NCBI GenBank assembly: GCA_022565015.1
Contig: JADFKI010000151.1
Span: forward strand, 1-8,913
Source of the DNA: Chloroflexota bacterium
GTDB lineage: Bacteria > Chloroflexota > Dehalococcoidia > Lucifugimonadales > JADFKI01
Reading direction: 5' to 3'
DNA: 8,913 nt
Shown here one piece after another: positions 1 through 5,643 of the stretch (within the stretch, counting starts at the first letter, position 1; each line of letters opens with the position of its first letter). Under the pieces are notes generated by a model. That model saw only the letters and a program-made list of their open reading frames with translations. It ran no database searches and was not told the DNA's origin. The position numbers and the translations under genes were made by a program.

Positions 1-2
1 CC

Positions 3-440
3 GAGCCCACCAACTACTCGTTCTCTGACCTCATGGCCGAGGAGGACTCGACCGCCGAGTGGGACGGCGTGCGAAGCTACGCGGGCCGCAACACCATGCG
101 CGACGAGATGAAGGCAGGCGACGGCGTGTTATTTTACCACTCCAACGCCAAGCCCAACGCCATAGTCGGCACTGCCGTCGTCGTGAAAGAGGGCTACCCG
201 GACGACACCGCGTGGGACCCCGACTCGGAGCACCCAGACCCCAAGAGCAGGCCGGACAACCCCATATGGTTCATGGTGGACATCAAGGGAGAGTCCGAGT
301 TCGCTAACCCGGTGAGCCTCCCCCAAATCAAGATGACGAAGGGCCTGGCTAAGATGGTCCTCGTCAACAATTCCAGGCTCTCGGTGCAGCCTGTGACGAA
401 GAAGGAGTGGGATGTGATTCTGAAGCTTGGTGGAGAATAA
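3..440 (+). CDS. EVE-domain protein (5' partial)
   Basis: This is the C-terminal 145 residues of an EVE-domain protein (PUA-like fold, related to human THYN1). The frame is open to the left edge of the window and the first visible residues, EPTNYSFSDL, match the usual EVE opening (W-x-K-S-E-P-x-x-Y-S), so only about 5-8 residues are missing. The Met codon at 33 is therefore internal. Also visible are W-D-G-V-R-S-Y-A-G-R-N, the D-x-V-L-F-Y-H-S-N strand, G-T-A-V-V, the P-I-W-F-M-V-D-I block and the late S-L-P-Q-I-K segment, all in family order; the total fits the normal 145-155 residues. EVE domains are believed to bind modified bases in DNA or RNA; the ligand here is unknown. The gene ends at TAA with no close downstream partner on the same strand. 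Family assignment is firm; cellular role is not. Confidence 0.9.
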   Translation, partial: EPTNYSFSDLMAEEDSTAEWDGVRSYAGRNTMRDEMKAGDGVLFYHSNAKPNAIVGTAVVVKEGYPDDTAWDPDSEHPDPKSRPDNPIWFMVDIKGESEFANPVSLPQIKMTKGLAKMVLVNNSRLSVQPVTKKEWDVILKLGGE

Positions 441-483
441 GCCCTGGTCTGACGTTTCGCGTATTTAGTCCGGCAGTCGTCGT

Positions 484-609
484 CCGGCAACGAGGCCTTT
501 TCCTGATCTCATCTTCGGAGGCGGCGCACTCGATGAAGTAGAAGACCGCGCCGGCAGCTTCCGCCAGGCCGCCATGGGATCTCCTGCAGCCGATGACTCG
601 TTGTCGCCG
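484..609 (-). pseudogene. Degraded fragment resembling a P-loop kinase/AAA_33-type ATPase
   Basis: The 316 bp between the EVE gene and the dioxygenase (441-756) holds no intact gene. On the minus strand, 576 down to 496 reads H-G-G-L-A-E-A-A-G-A-V-F-Y-F-I-E-C-A-A-S, then E-D-E-I-R-K-R, with G or C in nearly all third codon positions between 561 and 517. This pattern (LAeeaG, hydrophobic strand, E-C-x-A-x-E-x-x-I-R-x-R) resembles the C-terminal half of small P-loop kinases/ATPases of the AAA_33 type. Further upstream on the minus strand the plausible continuation (H-R-L-Q-E-I) lies in another frame, and the frame itself hits a stop at 610-612. There is no start codon, P-loop or proper C-terminus, so this is a relic if real. 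The family call is tentative and rests on one short stretch. Confidence 0.33.
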
Positions 610-654
610 TCATACTGACGCCGGGGAGGAGTCGGCAACCTTCTAGAGCGTTCC

Positions 655-683
655 TTGATGCCCATATTTGCCCTTGCTACACT
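655..683 (+). promoter_or_regulatory. Candidate sigma-70 promoter of the dioxygenase genes
   Basis: TTGATG at 655-660 and TACACT at 678-683 are separated by 17 bp; each matches the consensus hexamer at 4 of 6 positions. The expected transcription start near 690 lies about 65 bp upstream of the ATG at 757. Consensus match only, so moderate at best. Confidence 0.35.
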
Positions 684-756
684 TGCTCCCATCGGCGGAC
701 AGGCTGCGCCGATGATTGGAATGCCCGGCAAAGCACTGGGAGGGGGAATTTGCAAA

Positions 757-2080
757 ATGGTCAACCTCCAGAACCTAATTATAGATAGGCCGCAGGAGGG
801 CAAGTTCAAGGTGCATCGCTCCTCGATGACATCCAAGGAAATCTTCGAATTAGAGCGAGAGCGCATCTTTGACCGCTGCTGGCTGTACCTGGGCCACGAG
901 TCCGAGGTGGAAAATTCCGGCGACTATCGCAGACGCGTCGTGGCGGGACGCCCTATCTTCTTTAGCCGAGACGAGGATGGGCACATAGGGGTGTTCCTGA
1001 ACACTGCCCACACCGCGGGGCGCTAATTTGCCGTCGTGACGAAGGCAACACCAAGGTCTTTCAGTGCTTCTACCACGCCTGGAGTTTCAACAACAAGGGA
1101 GAGCTGATCGGCATGCCCGACGAGGCAGGCTATGGCGATGGCTTCGACAGGGGAGAGCTGGGATTGAGCCCACCTCCCCGAGTGGAAAGCTATCGCGGGT
1201 TCTATTTTGTCAGCTTCAATCCTGATATCGAGGACCTGGTCACCTATTTAGCGGGGGCAAAGGAGTACCTGGACCTGATCGTCGATCAGACGGAGCTTGG
1301 ACTCAGGACGATTCGCGCCTCTAACAAGTACCACATCAAGGCCAACTGGAAGCTGCTGGTGGAAAACAGCATCGACGGCTACCACGTGTTCCCGACTCAC
1401 CAGACATACTGGGACTACATGGCCCTGGAGGGAATGACGATTCCCAAGGACCGTCCGGGCATCGGTAGGGCGCTTGGCAATGGCCATGCAGTGATGGAAA
1501 ACGACTGCTTATATGGCCGCCCCATCGCTTTTGGAACCCGCTGTTCGGTGAAGAGGCCAAAGAAGAGATAGCGCAAATCCGAGCAAGGCTGGTAGCGAAG
1601 TACGGCGAAGAGCGCACCGTCCGGATGGCCGAGAAGAGCCGAAACCTGCTGATCTTTCCCAACCTGATTATCAACGACACTACGTCGATCACCGTCAGGA
1701 TATTCTGGCCAAAGGCTCCCGATTACATGGAGGTTACCGCCTGGGAGATGGCAACAAAGGAAGAGAGCGGACACCTTCTGTCACGTCGTCTGGACAACTT
1801 CCTCACGTTCCTGGGCCCGGGTGGTTTTGCTACCCCCGATGACACGGAAGCCCTGGAATCTTGCCAGATGGGATTTAGCGCCAGGGAGTTGGAATGGTCC
1901 GACATTTCCAGGGGAATGCAACGCGCACCACAGGGCAAGGACGAATTGCAGATACGAGCTTTCTGGCGTCGGTGGCACTCACTGGTCGCCGATATACCGT
2001 ACGAAGAAAACACGGAAAATGGCGTCCCGTTGGATGGCGAAATAAGTGAGGTCGCACGTCTTGGAGTTGGCGATGATTGA
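757..2080 (+). pseudogene. Rieske aromatic-ring-hydroxylating dioxygenase, alpha subunit, with two frameshifts
   Basis: This encodes the catalytic large subunit of a Rieske non-heme iron dioxygenase, which would insert O2 into an aromatic or related substrate using electrons from a ferredoxin/reductase that is not encoded here. The reading frame is broken twice by apparent loss of one base: near 1003-1004 (frame of 757 passes to frame of 1005) and in the T-run 1529-1532 (passes to the frame ending at 2080). Correcting both gives 441 residues, normal for the family. The Rieske cluster C84-P-H86-(17)-C104-x2-H107 starts exactly at the first shift. The mononuclear iron site is E-N-S-I-D-G-Y-H-V-F-P-T-H, giving Asp207, His210 and His215, and the third ligand is in T-P-D-D (Asp362/363), at nearly the same numbers as in naphthalene dioxygenase. 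ATG at 757 is chosen because GGGAGGGGG lies about 10 bp before it. Every ligand is preserved, so this is either a very recent pseudogene or two sequencing/assembly errors. Substrate is not predictable from sequence. Confidence 0.9.
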
Positions 2081-2591
2081 ACAAGACTCGTTGAGCGTGG
2101 CAAAGCTAGACACTCTATTCCTTCAGCACGAGGTCGAGCAATTCCTGTACAAAGAAGCGTCGTTATTGGACGAGTGGCGGCTCGATGAATGGCTAGACCT
2201 GTTCACCGACGATGCAAGATACGTGGTACCCTCCACGGACTTACCGGACGGCGATCCAAAACACGACCTGGTATTCATTGATGATAATCGGCTGCGACTG
2301 CAAGGGCGCGTAAATCGGCTGAAGAGCCGTCATGCCCACCGAGAGTACCCCTGGTCCAGAACACGCCGATTCATTACGAACATCAGGATAACGGAGGTGT
2401 CGGGCGACTACCTCGTCGTTGCGGCTTCGGCCCTGGTGTACCGAATTCGACAGCAAGAAGAGGCCCCCTACATTGGGAGCTATGAGTTTCGACTAAAACG
2501 GGTTGATGGAGGGCTGAAAATCCAGCACCGGCGGGCCGTATTGGACTTGGAGGAGTTGCGTTCCCACGGAGCGCTAAGCATTATCTTCTAG
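2073..2591 (+). CDS. Aromatic-ring-hydroxylating dioxygenase, beta subunit
   Basis: This is the small subunit of the Rieske dioxygenase (NTF2/SnoaL-like cone fold), which builds the alpha3beta3 hexamer and normally has no catalytic metal. It has 172 residues, typical for the family. Recognisable blocks are E-V-E-Q-F-L-Y-K-E-A-S-L-L-D near residue 20, the D-E-W-L-D-L-F-T-D-D-A-R-Y-V-V-P segment, the R-R-F-I-T-N-I-R strand, and the C-terminal K-I-Q-H-R-R-A-V-L-D-L motif. ATG at 2073 is preferred over an in-frame ATG at 2046 because GGAG lies 6 bp before it and because its 8-bp overlap with the alpha stop is the usual coupling arrangement. The frame is intact, in contrast to alpha. A run of seven T at 2602-2608 follows the stop, but I see no convincing stem before it. 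Confidence 0.92.
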   Translation: MIEQDSLSVAKLDTLFLQHEVEQFLYKEASLLDEWRLDEWLDLFTDDARYVVPSTDLPDGDPKHDLVFIDDNRLRLQGRVNRLKSRHAHREYPWSRTRRFITNIRITEVSGDYLVVAASALVYRIRQQEEAPYIGSYEFRLKRVDGGLKIQHRRAVLDLEELRSHGALSIIF

Positions 2592-2733
2592 GGCCGGGAG
2601 TTTTTTTGGCTAATCGGCTGAGTTGCACAGGGCAATAAGTCCTCGGCGGCCTCCGTGCCGTCAGATTGGACCATGACCTTATTGAACATTCCGTTAACCC
2701 CATGATAGGCGGATATTCCGAGTGTGACATACC

Positions 2734-2922
2734 CTACGCAGGCTGCGCCACCGGCACCCGATGACTTTCCCCGCAACCCTCGAGGACTCGGTCCGCGTCG
2801 CTCGGCCCAGTGAGGTCTGCCATGAATCCGCATTGCAGGCACAGGGCGTTCCAGCCATAGATGTCTCTGTCCACGACCACGTCACCCTCACGGCATCTCG
2901 GGCAGGTCTTCAGGAGCAGCAT
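2734..2922 (-). CDS. Small zinc-ribbon protein (CxxC...CxxC)
   Basis: A short minus-strand frame contains C-P-R-C, then V-V-V-D-R-D-I-Y-G-W-N-A-L, then C-L-Q-C-G-F: two CxxC knuckles 17 residues apart, the layout of a structural zinc ribbon. The frame is open upstream to 3054, but the Met at 2922 has GGAAGG about 8 bp before it, while Mets at 2970 and 2991 lack a ribosome-binding site; I take 62 residues. The R-D-x-Y-G-W block followed by C-L-Q-C-G is a pattern I associate with small uncharacterised proteins of environmental bacteria, possibly DNA- or RNA-binding; no function can be named. The C-terminal 25 residues have no recognisable motif. The gene points away from the MFS gene and towards the dioxygenase beta gene. 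The start is uncertain. Confidence 0.55.
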   Translation of the reverse strand: MLLLKTCPRCREGDVVVDRDIYGWNALCLQCGFMADLTGPSDADRVLEGCGESHRVPVAQPA

Positions 2923-3080
2923 TTCGTAGTCCTTCCATGTGAGCTTGCAGGGCCTCACGTGTAATCTCATCTGCTCTGGCAAGTATGACATTTGGGACCT
3001 GAGGAAGACATGAGGATGCCGCGAAATACCGTGAAGAATTCGTGAGGACAGCAAACACCGCGTTGGACGGCTCGCCTACC

Positions 3081-3108
3081 TTGACAATGGCGAGTCTTAG
3101 AGAATAAT
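3081..3108 (+). promoter_or_regulatory. Sigma-70 promoter of the MFS gene
   Basis: A perfect TTGACA at 3081-3086 is followed after 16 bp by AATAAT at 3103-3108 (5 of 6). The predicted start of transcription near 3115 lies downstream of the TTG at 3114, which argues for translation from the ATG at 3189. The -35 box sits in the loop of an inverted repeat, CTCGCC (3071-3076) and GGCGAG (3089-3094), which might be an operator. Confidence 0.6.
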
Positions 3109-3188
3109 TAGGCTTGCATCGGCAGACGCCATGCGGTCCAACAGGAGAGGGCTTCGACGCCCTTGACGATAATGTTGAGAGGGAGCTA

Positions 3189-4469
3189 ATGAAAGAGCCG
3201 GAATCCGTCCCAGTTGAGCACGGCGGCCACGCTTTAGCCGGTCGAACCGATATCAGAAGGTCCGGTGGATTCGTGATCTCCGGGCTGACGAGCGGGCACG
3301 GAGTCTTTCACTGGTTTTCGCAGAGCTTTCTCGTCATGCTGCCTCAGGTCCAGGCTACCTTTGGCCTCTCGGAGATCGGCATAGGCGCCATCGTCACGAC
3401 CAGGGAGATGGTGTCCGGCATCGTTAACCTGCCCGGCGGTGTCGTCGTGGACATGCTCCGTCGGTATTGGGGTCTTGTCCTGGCGGTCTGCATGGGAGGC
3501 TTCGGTGTGGGATGGCTGGTCATGGGCATCTCCCCGGTCTATCCCGTGCTGCTTCTGGGAATAGCGCTCATCGGCGTGTTCTCGTCTACGTGGCACCTGC
3601 CGGCCATGGCGTCTCTGTCCCATCATTTTTCGCACAGACGAGGCACCGCCCTTTCGTTCCATGCCATAGGCGGCAACGTCGGCGACGTCCTTGGCCCGGT
3701 CTTGACCGGTATTTTGCTGGGCTTTATGAGCTGGAGAGGCATCCTGAGCATATACGCGGTCATCCCCATGTTTCTCGCCTTTCTGGTCTTCTGGGCGTTT
3801 CGCGACATCGGCAAGTCGCGCGGGGAAACGGAGGTTGACAGGCCCGACTTTCAGGCCCAGATGGCCCAGACGAGGACCCTGCTGAGAAACACGACCCTCT
3901 GGGGCATCACCATCGTCAGCGGCTTGAGAGGCATGGCGTCCTTGGCGTTCGTAACGTTCCTGCCGCTCTATCTGGCCAACGATCTGGGCATGAGTCCCCG
4001 CGATATCGGATTCCACATCGGCCTGTTGGTGCTGGTGGGCATCGTTGCCACACCGCTATTGGGCTATCTGTCCGATCGTATCAATAGGAAGCTGGTGCTC
4101 GTGCCGGGCATGCTGGTCCTGTGCTGTCTTACCTTGCTGCTGATTCCGTACGGTCAGGGCGTGACCCTTGTCATCTTGTTGGCGTTGCTTGGCCTGTTTC
4201 TGTACAGCGATCAGCCGATCCTCACGGCTGCCGCGCTGGACGTCGTTGGACAGGGAGTCGCGACCACTACCCTGGGCGTGCTCTCGTTCTCGCGCTTTGT
4301 CCTGAGTGCGGCATCGCCCCTCATCGCGGGCGCCCTGTATCAGGCCAAGGGGATCGACGGCGCATACCTCTACATCGCGGGCACACTGGCCGTCGCGGCG
4401 GTGACGCTGATATTTCTACCCATCGGGCGACCCGCTAAGCACGCGCCGGAAGAAGTTCACGGCCACTGA
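3189..4469 (+). CDS. MFS transporter
   Basis: This encodes a 426-residue inner-membrane carrier of the major facilitator superfamily, probably with 12 helices and proton-coupled. The first cytoplasmic loop motif is visible as G-G-V-V-V-D-M-L-R-R, and its repeat in the second half as G-Y-L-S-D-R-I-N-R-K. Between them, F-H-A-I-G-G-N-V-G-D-V-L-G-P is reminiscent of the fosmidomycin-resistance-like branch of the superfamily, and the F-R-D-I-G-K-S-R stretch is the central hydrophilic loop. The frame can be extended to a TTG at 3114, but ATG 3189 has a purine-rich GAGAGGGAG just before it and lies downstream of the predicted transcription start. The last seven codons and the stop lie inside a 134-bp direct repeat, so the tail (E-E-V-H-G-H) may come from that element. 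Closeness to the dioxygenase suggests uptake or efflux of a related organic acid, but the substrate is not readable. Confidence 0.9.
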   Translation: MKEPESVPVEHGGHALAGRTDIRRSGGFVISGLTSGHGVFHWFSQSFLVMLPQVQATFGLSEIGIGAIVTTREMVSGIVNLPGGVVVDMLRRYWGLVLAVCMGGFGVGWLVMGISPVYPVLLLGIALIGVFSSTWHLPAMASLSHHFSHRRGTALSFHAIGGNVGDVLGPVLTGILLGFMSWRGILSIYAVIPMFLAFLVFWAFRDIGKSRGETEVDRPDFQAQMAQTRTLLRNTTLWGITIVSGLRGMASLAFVTFLPLYLANDLGMSPRDIGFHIGLLVLVGIVATPLLGYLSDRINRKLVLVPGMLVLCCLTLLLIPYGQGVTLVILLALLGLFLYSDQPILTAAALDVVGQGVATTTLGVLSFSRFVLSAASPLIAGALYQAKGIDGAYLYIAGTLAVAAVTLIFLPIGRPAKHAPEEVHGH

Positions 4470-4574
4470 GTCTTTTCAGAGGGCTTCGCTGGAGTCGATG
4501 GAACCTCGAATCCCCTCTCCCGAACCTGGGAGAGGGCTAGGGTGAGGGCGAAAGTACCGCAATTCGACAGGTTC
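4441..4574. repeat. 134-bp direct repeat, copy 1
   Basis: This copy matches 5237-5370 without gaps at 128 of 134 positions; the differences are at 4446, 4447, 4472, 4475, 4508 and 4526. It begins inside the 3' end of the MFS gene and supplies its stop. It contains a 9-bp perfect stem, CCCTCTCCC (4513-4521) and GGGAGAGGG (4528-4536), with a 6-base loop, followed by CTAGGGTGAGGGCG. That core is typical of dispersed intergenic REP-like hairpins. No T-run follows the stem, so it is not a standard intrinsic terminator. Confidence 0.93.
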
Positions 4575-4690
4575 TCCGACGCATCGCCTGACATCGCGAA
4601 AAGGTCCAGGAAGGATGTGTGAAATTCCCTTCCGAAGCTTGCATATCGAGACTTGCCATGAGAATATGCTGCCATCCTTGAGGAAGCTGG

Positions 4691-5161
4691 GTGAAACTGG
4701 CTGTGCTCTATTTAATACTGAAGTGGCTGCATATCCTACTGGCGATAATTGCCTTAGGGGCGAACATCACCTACGCCTTCTGGATCATTCGTGCCACACG
4801 GAACCCCGAGGCACTTTCTTTTACGTTGAGAGGCATAAAACTCCTTGATGACCGTATAGCGAACCCGGCTTATGGATTCCTTTTGATAACCGGTGTCACG
4901 ATGGTCCTAGTAAGCGACTTGTCGTTTGAGACACCCTGGATTAGTATCTCGCTAATTCTATTTTTTATCACTATCTTGGTAGCCGCCGTAGGTTACACCC
5001 CAACTCTACGTAAGCAGATTGAGTTAGCGGAAGGCTCTGGTCCGGAGTCTCGAGAGTACTTGGCAATGGCCCGAAGAGGAAGGATATTAGGCATCGTCCT
5101 AGTGGTTCTGGTAGTAGCGATCACATACTTTATGGTTGTGAAGCCGCAAATGTGGATGTGA
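4691..5161 (+). CDS. DUF2269-like integral membrane protein
   Basis: This 156-residue protein has about four membrane helices: residues 5-31 (L-Y-L-I-L-K-W-L-H-I-L-L-A-I-I-A-L-G-A), about 60-75, 82-102, and 131-149. The opening K-W-L-H-I-L-L-A-I-I-A-L-G is the hallmark of the DUF2269 family of small inner-membrane proteins, whose biochemical role is unknown. GTG at 4691 is chosen because GAGGAAG ends 4 bp before it; no better ATG exists in this frame. The gene is visibly richer in A/T in third codon positions than the MFS, leuB and oxidase genes around it, and it stands alone between the two copies of a 134-bp repeat. Both points suggest it arrived as a unit. The charged segment around residues 106-130 lies between the third and fourth helices. 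Confidence 0.72.
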   Translation: MKLAVLYLILKWLHILLAIIALGANITYAFWIIRATRNPEALSFTLRGIKLLDDRIANPAYGFLLITGVTMVLVSDLSFETPWISISLILFFITILVAAVGYTPTLRKQIELAEGSGPESREYLAMARRGRILGIVLVVLVVAITYFMVVKPQMWM

Positions 5162-5236
5162 ACCGTGCTGCGCTTCATGGCCGTTGAATAACTCATAAGT
5201 TTCGGCGCGGTCTCTGATCGCCACACCCCCCTGAAA

Positions 5237-5370
5237 ACGCGTTGGAAGAAGTTCACGGCCACTGAGTTTTCTCAGAGGGCTTCGCTGGAGTCGATGGAAC
5301 CTCTAATCCCCTCTCCCGAACTTGGGAGAGGGCTAGGGTGAGGGCGAAAGTACCGCAATTCGACAGGTTC
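5237..5370. repeat. 134-bp direct repeat, copy 2
   Basis: This is the second copy of 4441-4574, exactly 796 bp downstream. Its internal stem (5309-5317 with 5324-5332) is intact; the loop differs by one base. The part that codes for the MFS tail in copy 1 is here non-coding, following 75 bp after the DUF2269 stop with no recognisable gene. Confidence 0.93.
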
Positions 5371-5643
5371 GCCGCAGACGCGGAGTCCGCCCACCTTAGG
5401 CGGATCAATTACAGAATCGGACAGTGCGAACCGAGCTGAAAAAATATATCCTGAAACAGCGAACCGAAGGAGATGGCATTCGGTGAAGCGGCCGCCGTAT
5501 GTACCCCCTCTCTGTCTCCCCCTTGGTAAGGGGAAGAAGGTGGGAATCCTTATTCCTTACTACTGGTCCGAGTCTCTCTAGAGAGGGCCAGAACTTTAGT
5601 CTCCTATCTCTTCGCCAGTGCAACAGAACGCGATGTTCGACAG
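5371..5643. other. Gene-free spacer with inverted repeats
   Basis: No credible gene lies between the repeat and the leuB stop. The stretch holds a 6-bp stem TCCGCC (5386-5391) and GGCGGA (5399-5404). It also holds a nested inverted repeat: outer CCCTCTCT (5506-5513) with AGAGAGGG (5580-5587), inner CCCCTT (5519-5524) with AAGGGG (5528-5533). On the minus strand the inner hairpin reads out P-L-T-K-G-E-T-E-R-G, a familiar spurious translation of dispersed intergenic repeats. The region could help end leuB transcription, but no T-run is present. Confidence 0.6.
5506..5587. repeat. Nested inverted repeat (dispersed-repeat type)
   Basis: The outer arms CCCTCTCT and AGAGAGGG (8 bp, perfect) enclose an inner hairpin CCCCTT/GGT/AAGGGG. 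TCTCTAGAGA at 5575-5584 is itself a palindrome. The combination resembles REP- or MITE-like intergenic elements. It lies 57 bp beyond the leuB stop on the leuB strand. Confidence 0.5.

Noticed and set aside
1000..1010. Programmed ribosomal frameshifting in the dioxygenase alpha gene.
   Set aside because: There is no slippery heptamer or downstream structure at the first site, and two independent shifts in one enzyme gene make programming unlikely.
3114..3188. N-terminal extension of the MFS protein from TTG 3114.
   Set aside because: It starts at about the predicted transcription start, has no ribosome-binding site and encodes a non-membrane tail, while ATG 3189 has a good site.
3234..4016. 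A 260-codon open frame on the minus strand inside the MFS gene.
   Set aside because: It is polar and rich in R, D, H and Q with no family pattern, lies wholly antisense to a clear MFS gene, and is explained by the GC bias of the real frame.
4513..4536. Reading the 9-bp stem after the MFS gene as an intrinsic terminator.
   Set aside because: The stem is followed by CTAGGGTGAGG and has no T-run, so it does not fit a standard Rho-independent terminator on either strand.
4441..5370. A CRISPR array or transposon ends for the two direct repeats.
   Set aside because: There are only two copies of 134 bp with a gene between them, no regular spacers, no transposase and no terminal inverted repeats.
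5405..5623. A 72-codon minus-strand frame downstream of leuB.
   Set aside because: It is a translation of the intergenic inverted repeat with no start signal.
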